From Mycolicibacterium bacteremicum (GTDB taxonomy: Bacteria; Actinomycetota; Actinomycetes; Mycobacteriales; Mycobacteriaceae): DNA of 34,080 nt. The DNA is taken from the NCBI RefSeq assembly GCF_002086115.1, contig NZ_MVHJ01000044.1, forward strand, positions 1-34,080. Reading direction: 5' to 3'. Below the pieces are notes generated by a model, which was not told the DNA's origin, searched no databases, and saw only the letters and a program-made list of their open reading frames with translations. The translations under genes and the position numbers were made by a program. Each line of letters starts with the position of its first letter. The first letter of the stretch is position 1. Below are positions 15,983 through 23,687 of this stretch, piece after piece.

Positions 15983-16627
15983 CTACCAGGCCCTCGATAT
16001 GTCGGCGTGTGCGCGGACCCAGGCATGCATCGCGATACCGGCCGCCACGCCGGCGTTGATGCTGCGCGTCGAACCGAACTGGGCGATGGACACGGTGAAC
16101 GCCGCGCCGGCCGAGGCGGCCGGGGTGATCCCCGGGCCCTCCTGACCGAACACCAGCAGGCAATCCCGCGGCAGCACCGCGGTCTCCAGCGGGCGCGATC
16201 CGGGCACATTGTCGACGGCCACCACGGTCAGGCCCGCGTCGGCGGCGAACGCCAGCAGTGCGGCGGTGTCGTCGTGGTGGCGCAGCCGCTGATAGCGGTC
16301 GGTGACCATGGCGCCGCGCCGGTTCCAGCGGCGCCGACCCACGATGTGCACGGTGTCGACGGCGAACGCGTTGGCGGTGCGCACGACGGTGCCGATGTTG
16401 GCATCGCTGCCGAAGTTCTCGATCGCCACGTGCAGCGGGTGTCGGCGTCGGTCGATATCGGCGATGATCGCGTCCCGGTTCCAATACCGGTATGCGTCAA
16501 CGACATTGCGGGTGTCCCCGGAGTGCAGGAGTTCGGGGTCGTACCGCGGGTCGTCGGGCCGGTCACCGGGCCACGGGCCGACACCGGGGCTCTCACCCCA
16601 TTCGGTGGGGCCGGGCAGATCAGTCAT
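15983..16627 (-). CDS. SpoU/TrmH family RNA 2'-O-methyltransferase (Rv0380c-like)
   Basis: A 214-residue SPOUT-fold methyltransferase that uses S-adenosylmethionine to methylate a ribose in tRNA or rRNA. Motif 1 is E-N-F-G-S-D-A-N-I-G-T-V-V-R-T-A-N-A-F; motif 2 is V-F-G-Q-E-G-P-G-I; motif 3 is F-G-S-T-R-S-I-N-A-G-V-A-A-G-I. These form the trefoil knot. The target nucleotide is unknown. The start is ATG 16627, overlapping the end of the lipoprotein gene by 8 bases. Motif 3 reads S-I-N where many family members have S-L-N, a conservative change. Confidence 0.93.
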   Translation of the reverse strand: MTDLPGPTEWGESPGVGPWPGDRPDDPRYDPELLHSGDTRNVVDAYRYWNRDAIIADIDRRRHPLHVAIENFGSDANIGTVVRTANAFAVDTVHIVGRRRWNRRGAMVTDRYQRLRHHDDTAALLAFAADAGLTVVAVDNVPGSRPLETAVLPRDCLLVFGQEGPGITPAASAGAAFTVSIAQFGSTRSINAGVAAGIAMHAWVRAHADISRAW

Positions 16628-17522
16628 CGGGAACGGTCCACAGCGCGGCGTGCGTTCCGACCACCGAGACGGTCGGATACAGCAGCGCGGCGGAGATCTC
16701 ACCCTGGGTGCACATCGAGGCCCGGATCGCGACGGCGTCGCGGGTCTCGTCGGGCAGCACGAGCAGCGAGGATCCGTACAGCGAGCAGGCGTGGGACAGG
16801 CCCTTGCCCGGCAGCGTCGGTCCGGTCAGCAGCATCAACGGTCCGCCGCGCTTCTCGGAGTCGTCCCGGTAGCGTTGGGCCAGACCGTCGATCGACAGAC
16901 CCAACAGCATGTAGCCGTCGCCGGTGAAGGCGTTCGGGTCGCCGATCGCCTCCGGCCGCAACTGCGACCCGTCGGCGGCGAAGCCGTCCACGCTGGTGGA
17001 GCGGATGACCAGTCCGGTGTCGTTCTCCGGTGTCGGGGCCAGCCCGACCGGGAAGGCCGCCGCATAGGCGATGGTGGTCTGCGGGATGCGGTCCTGCGGT
17101 GAGTACACGTAGATGCCGCGGACCTGGCTCTGGTCCCGCAGCGGCCCCAGACACACTGTGCCACTGAGCCGTTGGGGATCGGCTGCGGTGACAGGTTGCA
17201 GGTTCAGATCGGTGACCTCGGCGCACCCGCCGATGGCGTCGGCCTCCAGTGGATGCGACAGCGCCCCGTAGAGACCGAAGCGCAGGCTGTCGGCGGCGAC
17301 GTGCTCGGCCTTCTCGTCGGCGACGGCGGCGTCCACATCGACGAGCACCTGGTTGCCCTCGAAGCGCAGGTTGGCCACCGAGATGTTCCAGCCGAGCAGC
17401 GACTGCGCCTCGCCGAGGGTGGCCTGCTGGGCACGGTACGGGCCACGGTGATCATCATCGCCCGAGCAGCCGGCCAACAGCACCGCCGCCGCCGCCAGCA
17501 CCGCGATCGCCCTGCGCATCAC
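16620..17522 (-). CDS. Conserved mycobacterial lipoprotein (Rv0381c-like)
   Basis: A 300-residue exported lipoprotein of unknown function, close to the roughly 302 residues I recall for Rv0381c. The signal peptide M-R-R-A-I-A-V-L-A ends in the lipobox L-L-A-G-C with Cys19, followed by an acidic S-G-D-D-D stretch. The mature part is beta-rich with several cysteines (in G-G-C-A-E, T-V-C-L-G, H-A-C-S-L and S-M-C-T-Q), consistent with extracellular disulfides. The start is GTG 17522 immediately followed by ATG 17519; GTGA overlaps the SDR stop. It is in the ttfA operon, so an envelope role is likely but unproven. Confidence 0.88.
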   Translation of the reverse strand: MMRRAIAVLAAAAVLLAGCSGDDDHRGPYRAQQATLGEAQSLLGWNISVANLRFEGNQVLVDVDAAVADEKAEHVAADSLRFGLYGALSHPLEADAIGGCAEVTDLNLQPVTAADPQRLSGTVCLGPLRDQSQVRGIYVYSPQDRIPQTTIAYAAAFPVGLAPTPENDTGLVIRSTSVDGFAADGSQLRPEAIGDPNAFTGDGYMLLGLSIDGLAQRYRDDSEKRGGPLMLLTGPTLPGKGLSHACSLYGSSLLVLPDETRDAVAIRASMCTQGEISAALLYPTVSVVGTHAALWTVPDD

Positions 17523-18286
17523 GTCCGTTCCCGGCCCTTGCCGAACCGTTTGGTCAAGCCGCGCAACAGGGTTCGCGGAAGCAGCCGGCTGCCGGTGGTC
17601 AGCGCCTTGTACTGCAGGCCGGGGACGATCACGACAGACCCGTCGGCGACCCCGCGCAGGGTGTCACCGACGACGTCGTCGACCTCGAGCCAGAACCAGG
17701 ACGGGGTGCCGGCCATGTCGATACCGGCCCGGTCGTGGAATTCGGTGCGCACGAAGCCGGGGCACAGCGCGTGCACGCCCACCCCGGTGCCACCGAGACC
17801 GTTGGCCAGGCCCTCGGAGAAGGCGATCACCCAGGCCTTGGAGGCCGAATAGGTGGAGCCGCGGCCGGGCATCAGACCGGCGACGCTCGCCACGTTGATG
17901 ACGGTGCCGGTGCCCGCGGCCAGCATGGCGGGCAACGCGGCGTGGGTCAGCGCCATGACCGCGGTGACGTTGACGTCGAGCTGGGCTTGCAGCAGCGCAT
18001 AATCGGCGGTCCAGAATTCGCCGGAAGTGCCGAACCCAGCGTTGTTGACCAGCACCTGCACGCCCTGGCGCAGCCGCCCACAGACGGCATCACGACCCTC
18101 TGGCTCGGCGAGGTCGGCGCAGATCACCTCAACCGACACCCCGTGCTGCTCGTGAAGTTCGGCGGCCAGCGTGTTCAGCCGGACCGCATCGCGGGCCACC
18201 AGGACCAGGTCATGACCGTCCGCGGCGTAGCGACGGGCGAATCCCGCACCGAGACCGGAGGTCGGACCGGTGATCAGTACCTGCAT
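17519..18286 (-). CDS. Short-chain dehydrogenase/reductase in the ttfA operon
   Basis: A 255-residue SDR. The cofactor-binding T-G-P-T-S-G-L-G is at residues 6-13, N-N-A-G at 81-84, catalytic Ser134, and Y146-x-x-x-K150 in Y-S-A-S-K. The A-R-D after strand 2 suggests NADP(H). A basic C-terminal tail (T-K-R-F-G-K-G-R-E-R-T) with a hydrophobic stretch before it may allow membrane contact. The ATG at 18286 follows the ttfA stop directly with no gap. In M. tuberculosis the gene between Rv0381c and Rv0383c is pyrE; no pyrE is present in this window. The substrate is not known; placement next to ttfA hints at lipid metabolism. Confidence 0.92.
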   Translation of the reverse strand: MQVLITGPTSGLGAGFARRYAADGHDLVLVARDAVRLNTLAAELHEQHGVSVEVICADLAEPEGRDAVCGRLRQGVQVLVNNAGFGTSGEFWTADYALLQAQLDVNVTAVMALTHAALPAMLAAGTGTVINVASVAGLMPGRGSTYSASKAWVIAFSEGLANGLGGTGVGVHALCPGFVRTEFHDRAGIDMAGTPSWFWLEVDDVVGDTLRGVADGSVVIVPGLQYKALTTGSRLLPRTLLRGLTKRFGKGRERT

Positions 18287-19102
18287 CTACCGCTGGTAGT
18301 GCGGCGCCTGGCGGGGCTGGTGCACCGGCGGACGCTGCTGGGTGTAGCGGCCCACATCGCCCCGGCCGGGCGGGAGGTCGCCGCGGCCGGCGGGCAGTTC
18401 GGCAGGCCTGGGGATGAGCGGCCGGCTGGGCGAGCCGCTGCGGCGGGCCAGCGCGGGCTGGCCGGTGCGGGCGCCGTTGTGCCCGGGCTGCTGCACCGGC
18501 GGCAACACCCGCAGCAGGTCGTTGAACTGACGGACGGTGCGCAGGCCCTCGTCCCACTGGGCGCGGGTGCTGGTGATCGGCATGGCGACCAGGGTCCAGT
18601 TCTGCTCGTTCCACATGATCTCGGCGCAATCGGGCGCGGTGTGGGCGAACGTCACCATTCGGCGGTCGCAGGCACGGCGGGCGGCGTCGAGGTTGGTCGA
18701 GTAGACCATCCGCGGGCCGATGGCGCCGAGCAGCCAGATATCGCTCTCGCGGGGCTCCTTGATGTCCTTCAGCCGCAGGTCGACCACCACATTGGTGCCG
18801 ACCTTGCGGTGCAGGGCGATCACGGTTGCCACATCGTCGAGGTCGAAGACGAACACCGCCTCGCCGCGGATCTGGCCGAGCACCACGTTGCGGGCATGGG
18901 CGCTCTCGCCGACGGTCGACATCACGCCGCGCTTCCAGCGGCTCAGGATGTCGGCAGATTCGTGCTCGTAGTCGAAACCGTGCGATTTCGCCCACGACTT
19001 ACGCCGCCGGCCGAGACCCCGCCGACGGTCGATATCCACGTACAACAGCACAGCCGCTCCCACGAAGCAGAGAGCGGACAGCGTGAACCAGAGAGGAACC
19101 AT
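18287..19102 (-). CDS. ttfA: TtfA-like trehalose monomycolate transport factor (Rv0383c-like)
   Basis: A 271-residue protein with a single N-terminal membrane helix at about residues 4-22 followed by basic residues (D-R-R-R-G-L-G-R-R-R), a cytosolic domain to about residue 195 and a disordered Pro/Arg/Gln-rich tail. Position beside clpB, length class and layout match Rv0383c, known in mycobacteria as TtfA, an essential partner of the MmpL3 trehalose monomycolate transporter. The start is ATG 19102 with an AGAGGA ribosome site. It heads a six-gene operon whose genes abut or overlap. Assignment is from synteny and architecture rather than a recognised motif. Confidence 0.8.
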   Translation of the reverse strand: MVPLWFTLSALCFVGAAVLLYVDIDRRRGLGRRRKSWAKSHGFDYEHESADILSRWKRGVMSTVGESAHARNVVLGQIRGEAVFVFDLDDVATVIALHRKVGTNVVVDLRLKDIKEPRESDIWLLGAIGPRMVYSTNLDAARRACDRRMVTFAHTAPDCAEIMWNEQNWTLVAMPITSTRAQWDEGLRTVRQFNDLLRVLPPVQQPGHNGARTGQPALARRSGSPSRPLIPRPAELPAGRGDLPPGRGDVGRYTQQRPPVHQPRQAPHYQR

Positions 19103-19194
19103 TGCCCTCAGCGTACTTGCTGGAGGTGGATTCGCCAGAACTCGAAGTGGTCACAATCTCTCACCAGTGAATACTCGGTTCCCACTACAGCGCG

Positions 19195-19230
19195 ATTCCC
19201 CGCGGCCCATGAAAGTGGGCCGCGGGGAAT
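19195..19230. terminator. Perfect 15-bp hairpin downstream of clpB
   Basis: Arms 19195-19209 and 19216-19230 are exact reverse complements around a 6-base loop TGAAAG. The hairpin lies 15 bases beyond the clpB stop (19245, minus strand) and before the ttfA promoter region, so it should terminate clpB transcripts and insulate ttfA. No T-run follows. Confidence 0.85.
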
Positions 19231-19244
19231 CTGCATGTGACTGA

Positions 19245-21791
19245 TCAGCCCAGCACCAGACCGTCACCGGCCGCGTTGACGTTGACGGGGACGATGTCGC
19301 CGTCGTGCACGTCGCCGGCCAGCAGCATCCTGGCCAATTGGTCGCCGATGGCCTGCTGCACCAGCCGGCGCAGCGGGCGGGCGCCGTAGAGCGGGTCGAA
19401 ACCGCGCTCGGCCAGCCATTGCTTGGCCGGCAGCGACACCTCCAGGGTGAGCCGACGTTGCGCCAGCCGCTTCTGCAGCTGGGCCAGCTGGATGTCGACG
19501 ATCGACACCAGCTCCGCCGGGTTCAGCGCGTCGAACATCAGCACATCGTCGAGACGGTTGATGAACTCCGGCTTGAACGCCGAGCGCACCGCCGCCATCA
19601 CCTGTTCCTCGGTGCCCCCGGCGCCCAGGTTGGACGTCAGGATGAGGATGGTGTTGCGGAAGTCGACCGTGCGGCCCTGACCGTCGGTCAGCCTGCCCTC
19701 GTCGAGCACCTGCAGCAGCACGTCGAAGACGTCCGGGTGAGCCTTCTCGATCTCGTCGAACAGCACCACCGTGTACGGCCGCCTGCGCACCGCCTCGGTC
19801 AGCTGACCGCCGGCGTCGTAGCCGATGTACCCCGGAGGCGCACCGACCAGGCGCGCGACGGAGTGCTTCTCGCCGTATTCGCTCATGTCGATCCGGACCA
19901 TGGCGCGTTCGTCGTCGAAGAGGAACTCGGCCAACGCCTTGGCCAGCTCGGTCTTACCGACACCGGTCGGGCCCAGGAACATGAACGAGCCCGTCGGCCG
20001 GTTCGGGTCGGCGACGCCGGCCCGCGCCCGGCGGACCGCGTCACTGACGGCCTGCACCGCGGAGCGCTGCCCGATGACGCGCTTGCCCAGCTCCTCCTCC
20101 ATGCGCAGCAGCTTGGCGGTCTCGCCTTCGAGCATGCGCCCGGCGGGGATGCCGGTCCAGGCCTCCACCACCTCGGCGATGTCGTCGGGTCCGACCTCCT
20201 CCTTGAGCATCACGTTCTCGCGGGCCTCGGCGACAGGCAGCGCGGCGTCGAGCTTCTTCTCCACCTCGGGGATGCGGCCGTAACGCAGCTCGGAGGCCTT
20301 GGCCAGGTCACCGTCGCGCTCGGCCCGGTCGGCCTCGCCACGCAGCGACTCAAGCTGTTCCTTGAGTTCGCGCACCACGTCGATGGCGCCCTTCTCGTTC
20401 TGCCACCTGGTGGTCAGCTCGGAAAGCTGTTCCTTCTTGTCGGCCAGTTCGGCCCGCAACTTCTCCAGCCGATCCTTCGAGGCGTCGTCCTCCTCCTTGG
20501 CCAGCGCCATCTCCTCGATCTCGAGGCGGCGGACCAGCCGCTCGACCTCGTCGATCTCGACGGGCCGGGAGTCGATCTCCATCCGCAGCCGGGAACCGGC
20601 CTCGTCGACCAGGTCGATCGCCTTGTCCGGCAGGAAGCGGCTGGTGATGTAGCGGTCCGACAGCGTGGCCGCGGCGACCAGGGCGGAGTCGGTGATGCGC
20701 ACACCGTGGTGCACCTCGTAGCGGTCCTTGAGGCCGCGCAGGATGCCAACGGTGTCCTCGACAGACGGCTCGCCGACGAGCACCTGCTGGAAGCGGCGCT
20801 CCAGGGCGGCGTCCTTCTCGATGTACTTGCGGTACTCGTCGAGGGTGGTCGCGCCGACCAGGCGCAGTTCACCGCGCGCCAGCATGGGCTTGATCATGTT
20901 GCCGGCGTCCATCGCCGATTCGCCGGTGGCCCCGGCGCCGACGATGGTGTGCAACTCGTCGATGAACGTGATGACCTGCCCGGCCGAGTTCTTGATGTCG
21001 TCGAGGACGGCCTTGAGGCGTTCCTCGAACTCACCGCGGTACTTGGCACCGGCCACCATCGACCCGAGGTCGAGGGAGACGACGGTCTTGTCGCGCAGGC
21101 TCTCCGGGACGTCACCGGCGATGATCCGCTGGGCCAGGCCCTCGACGATGGCGGTTTTGCCGACGCCGGGTTCACCGATGAGCACCGGATTGTTCTTCGT
21201 CCGCCGGCTCAGCACCTGCACGACGCGACGGATCTCGTTGTCCCGGCCGATCACCGGGTCGAGCTTGCCTTCGCGGGCGCGGGCGGTCAGGTCGGTGGAG
21301 TACTTCTCCAACGCCTGATAGGTGCCCTCGGGGTCCGGGCTGGTCACCCGCGCGCTGCCGCGCACCTTCACGAACGCGTCCCGCAGGGCCTGCGGGGACG
21401 CACCGGCGCCGGTGAGCAGCTTGGCGGTGTCGGAGTCGCCGCTGGCCAGCCCGAACAGCAGGTGTTCGGTCGAGACGTATTCGTCGTCCATCTCGGTGGC
21501 CAGGTGCTGGGCGGTCGTGATCGCCGAGATGGCGTCCGGGCTCAGCTGCGGTTGGGAGCTGGATCCGGACGCGCTGGGAAGCCGGCCGACGAGGCGTTCG
21601 GCCTCGGTCCGGATGGTCGCGGGATCAACTCCGACCGCCTCCAACAGGGGTGCGGCGATGCCGTCGTTCTGGGTCAGCAACGCCATCAACAGATGAGCGG
21701 GAGTGATCTGCGGGTTGCCGGCGGTGGTGGCCGCCTGCAAGGCCGAGGTCAGTGCCGCCTGGGTCTTCGTGGTCGGATTGAACGAGTCCAC
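19245..21791 (-). CDS. clpB: Chaperone ClpB (protein disaggregase)
   Basis: An 848-residue Hsp100 hexameric ATPase that extracts polypeptides from aggregates and hands them to DnaK for refolding, in the cytosol. The N-terminal Clp repeat domain is at about 1-145. NBD1 has Walker A G-E-P-G-V-G-K-T at 206-213 and Walker B F-I-D-E-L-H. The M-domain coiled coil is at about 400-520, and NBD2 has G-P-T-G-V-G-K-T near 605 and L-F-D-E-I-E-K-A. The start is GTG 21791 (V-D-S-F-N-P-T-T), which gives the same length as the M. tuberculosis protein; an open frame to 21905 crosses the promoter. Upstream are a HAIR operator and a SigH/SigE-like promoter. Confidence 0.98.
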   Translation of the reverse strand: MDSFNPTTKTQAALTSALQAATTAGNPQITPAHLLMALLTQNDGIAAPLLEAVGVDPATIRTEAERLVGRLPSASGSSSQPQLSPDAISAITTAQHLATEMDDEYVSTEHLLFGLASGDSDTAKLLTGAGASPQALRDAFVKVRGSARVTSPDPEGTYQALEKYSTDLTARAREGKLDPVIGRDNEIRRVVQVLSRRTKNNPVLIGEPGVGKTAIVEGLAQRIIAGDVPESLRDKTVVSLDLGSMVAGAKYRGEFEERLKAVLDDIKNSAGQVITFIDELHTIVGAGATGESAMDAGNMIKPMLARGELRLVGATTLDEYRKYIEKDAALERRFQQVLVGEPSVEDTVGILRGLKDRYEVHHGVRITDSALVAAATLSDRYITSRFLPDKAIDLVDEAGSRLRMEIDSRPVEIDEVERLVRRLEIEEMALAKEEDDASKDRLEKLRAELADKKEQLSELTTRWQNEKGAIDVVRELKEQLESLRGEADRAERDGDLAKASELRYGRIPEVEKKLDAALPVAEARENVMLKEEVGPDDIAEVVEAWTGIPAGRMLEGETAKLLRMEEELGKRVIGQRSAVQAVSDAVRRARAGVADPNRPTGSFMFLGPTGVGKTELAKALAEFLFDDERAMVRIDMSEYGEKHSVARLVGAPPGYIGYDAGGQLTEAVRRRPYTVVLFDEIEKAHPDVFDVLLQVLDEGRLTDGQGRTVDFRNTILILTSNLGAGGTEEQVMAAVRSAFKPEFINRLDDVLMFDALNPAELVSIVDIQLAQLQKRLAQRRLTLEVSLPAKQWLAERGFDPLYGARPLRRLVQQAIGDQLARMLLAGDVHDGDIVPVNVNAAGDGLVLG

Positions 21792-21845
21792 GACACCTAC
21801 CTTTCTAGGTTGTGCAGCTGGGTAAAAATGCTTGTCGTGATGTGC

Positions 21846-21871
21846 AACGCAGTCAAGGTTGAGTCTGTTCC
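21846..21871 (-). promoter_or_regulatory. SigH/SigE-type promoter for clpB
   Basis: On the minus strand GGAAC (21871-21867) and CGTT (21849-21846) are separated by exactly 17 bases, matching the mycobacterial SigH/SigE consensus GGAA(C/T)-N16-20-CGTT. It is about 55 bases upstream of the clpB start. The -35 lies inside the HAIR element, so HspR binding should occlude it. ClpB is a known SigH-regulon member in M. tuberculosis. Confidence 0.65.
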
Positions 21872-21878
21872 GCTCAAG
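21858..21878. promoter_or_regulatory. HAIR operator (HspR-binding site) of clpB
   Basis: Read on the minus strand, CTTGAGC, a 7-base spacer and ACTCAAC match the HspR-associated inverted repeat CTTGAGT-N7-ACTCAAG at 12 of 14 positions. The hspR gene lies about 4 kb away in this window. HspR with DnaK as corepressor would repress clpB here. Confidence 0.85.
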
Positions 21879-21954
21879 TCTAACTTTTTTTGACGCGCTT
21901 GACACACAGTCTTCGCGTCCGGCCCGAGCGGCGACTAGGGGCTAACGTCGGTTC

Positions 21955-22593
21955 ATGTCCGACGCCCAGGATTTCGGGGACTTCGAGTTCGAGCGGAAGT
22001 TCTACGTCCACGAGCTGCCGGCCGTCGCCGCGCTCGACCCACGACCGGTACTGATCGTGCAGGCCTATCTGTTCGCGGCCGACGGGTATGCGGTGCGCAT
22101 CCGCCTGCAGGGTCCGGCACCCGAGGATCTCGGCGCCGCGCCCGCCGACCTTGTGACCGCACTCGGCGACGAGGCGATCGGCACCATGACCGCCAAGGGC
22201 CCGGCCGCCGGCGGCACCCGATACGAGGCCGAACGCGATCTGGATCCGATGGTCGCCGGGCAGATCGTCGCGCGCGCCGAGCACGTCGTGAGCAAGGTCC
22301 GCTACTCGGCGTGGCTGGGTGAGGACGGCTGGGTGATCGACCGGTTCCTCGGCCGCAACGCTCCCCTGCTGCTGGCCGAGGTGGAGCGCAACGCACCGGT
22401 GGTCGACCTGACCATCCCCGCCTTCTGCGCCACCGAGGTCTCCGAGGACGACCGGTTCCGCAACGAGTACCTGGCGCATCAGCCCTTCGGCGGGTGGGCC
22501 GCTGCCTACCGCGCCGAACTGGCACGCACCGGGGCCACCTTCGTCGACACGCTCGGCCACAACGAGGTGGAAGGCAGCCGGCCCCGGCCATGA
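21955..22593 (+). CDS. CYTH-domain (triphosphate tunnel metalloenzyme) protein
   Basis: A 212-residue protein of the CYTH/triphosphate tunnel family, metal-dependent enzymes acting on inorganic triphosphate, thiamine triphosphate or nucleotides. The defining ExExK motif is E11-F-E13-R-K15. Later charged strands (V-R-I-R-L, T-A-K-G-P, Y-E-A-E-R, S-K-V-R-Y, W-x-I-D-R-F, L-L-A-E-V-E) supply the alternating basic and acidic residues that line the tunnel. Which triphosphate it uses cannot be told. ATG 21955 follows a TAACGT box by about 7 bases, suggesting a leaderless mRNA. It is divergent from clpB and its stop overlaps the next start as ATGA. Confidence 0.88.
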   Translation: MSDAQDFGDFEFERKFYVHELPAVAALDPRPVLIVQAYLFAADGYAVRIRLQGPAPEDLGAAPADLVTALGDEAIGTMTAKGPAAGGTRYEAERDLDPMVAGQIVARAEHVVSKVRYSAWLGEDGWVIDRFLGRNAPLLLAEVERNAPVVDLTIPAFCATEVSEDDRFRNEYLAHQPFGGWAAAYRAELARTGATFVDTLGHNEVEGSRPRP

Positions 22594-22979
22594 CGCGGCT
22601 GATGGTGGCCGTCTGCGCGGCGCTGAGCCTGGCCGGCTGCGCCCGGGTGACGACGGGGGACGCCGCGGCACCCTCCGATGTGCGGCCGTGGTCGGCCGAG
22701 GAGCAGATCCGCGATCTGGTCGTCGCCTTCGAGGGCGCCTGGAACACCGGTGACTACGCCGGGTTGCGGCAGATGATGTGCGCCGAGCTGCTCGCCCAGG
22801 ACGTGTTCTCCGACGAGGAGCTCGCCGATGCCCGCGCCGAGGGCACGCTGGATCTGACGATCGTCGAGTTGAAGATCGACGACCTGTCGGCGCGGTCGAT
22901 CATCGAGAACCACGGCGAGGACGCCGACGAGATCGCTTTCGTGCAGGAGGAGGGCGAGTGGAAGTGGTGCGAATACTGA
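22590..22979 (+). CDS. Small lipoprotein with DUF4878/NTF2-like domain
   Basis: A 129-residue predicted lipoprotein. The signal peptide ends in L-S-L-A-G-C with Cys17. The mature part has an E-E-Q-I-R-D-L-V-V-A-F helix, W-N-T-G-D-Y-A-G-L-R turn, a cysteine in M-M-C-A-E, and a final W-K-W-C-E-Y, the arrangement seen in DUF4878/NTF2-like extracytoplasmic domains and also in the Rv0361-like protein of this window. ATG 22590 overlaps the CYTH stop by 4 bases, giving coupled translation. A longer frame from 22494 lies inside the CYTH gene and is unlikely. Function unknown. Confidence 0.82.
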   Translation: MTRLMVAVCAALSLAGCARVTTGDAAAPSDVRPWSAEEQIRDLVVAFEGAWNTGDYAGLRQMMCAELLAQDVFSDEELADARAEGTLDLTIVELKIDDLSARSIIENHGEDADEIAFVQEEGEWKWCEY

Positions 22980-23004
22980 GCCGCGGCTTGCTACCTTCTG
23001 CTGC

Positions 23005-23676
23005 ATGACCGCCGGTTGGGGCTCCCTGCTCGCTGAACTGGCTCCGTTGGGCCTGGTTATCGCGCTGTCACCGCTGTCGATCATTCCGGTGGTGCTCGCA
23101 CTGCACGGTGCGCGTCCCCGCCCGACCGGGCTGGCGTTCATGGCCGGCTGGCTGGTCGGCCTCGGCGTGCTGACCTCGGTGTCCGTCGCCGCCTCGGGCC
23201 TGTTCGGATCGTTCGACGAGCCGCCGAGTTGGGCGTCGTGGCTGCGGCTGATCGTCGGCGCCGCGCTGATCGTCTTCGGTGGATACAAGTTCGCGACCCG
23301 GCACACCTCGGAGCATTCGCCGGCCTGGATGCGCAAGCTCAGCGGGCTCACCCCGTCCCGGGCCGCGGCCACCGCCGCGGTGCTGGCGGCGGTGAACCCG
23401 AAGGTGCTGTTCATCTGCATCGCCGCCGGACTGGCCATCGGCAGCGCCGGCGTCGGTATCGAGCACGCCTGGCTGGCGGTCCCCTACTTCGTCGCCGTCG
23501 CGGGCAGCACCGTGATCCTGCCGGTCCTGGCGTACCTGGTCAGCGGTGAACGGCTGGCCGGACCGCTGGACCGGTTACGCCAGTGGATGGAACAACAGCA
23601 CGCCACGCTGGTCGCGGCCATTCTGCTGGTGATCGGCATCATGGTGTTGTACAAGGGAATTCACGGGTTGGCGTAG
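23005..23676 (+). CDS. GAP-family (Sap/SfLAP-like) integral membrane protein
   Basis: A 223-residue polytopic protein with about six helices (near 8-30, 41-63, 75-92, 112-142, 147-172 and 197-220). The first helix carries A-L-S-P-L-S-I-I-P-V-V-L, and A-V-N-P-K-V-L-F occurs in the fourth, both typical of the mycobacterial GAP/Sap family related to the LysE exporter fold. Members have been linked to export of peptidoglycolipids and sulfolipid addressing, which is family knowledge. The start is ATG 23005, 25 bases after the lipoprotein stop. The next gene begins 11 bases after its stop, so cotranscription with the flavohemoglobin is likely. Confidence 0.85.
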   Translation: MTAGWGSLLAELAPLGLVIALSPLSIIPVVLALHGARPRPTGLAFMAGWLVGLGVLTSVSVAASGLFGSFDEPPSWASWLRLIVGAALIVFGGYKFATRHTSEHSPAWMRKLSGLTPSRAAATAAVLAAVNPKVLFICIAAGLAIGSAGVGIEHAWLAVPYFVAVAGSTVILPVLAYLVSGERLAGPLDRLRQWMEQQHATLVAAILLVIGIMVLYKGIHGLA

Positions 23677-23687
23677 TCTCGGCGGCT

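Noticed and set aside
17522..18286. The gene after ttfA as pyrE (orthologue expected by synteny)
   Set aside because: The protein has the SDR motifs T-G-x-x-S-G-L-G and Y-S-A-S-K and lacks the phosphoribosyltransferase signature.
19305..21893. Very long open frame (862 codons) antisense to clpB
   Set aside because: It mirrors the clpB codons in high-GC DNA, is rich in Gly/Val/Leu/Gln/His shadow patterns, has no domain signature, and the sense frame is an unmistakable ClpB.
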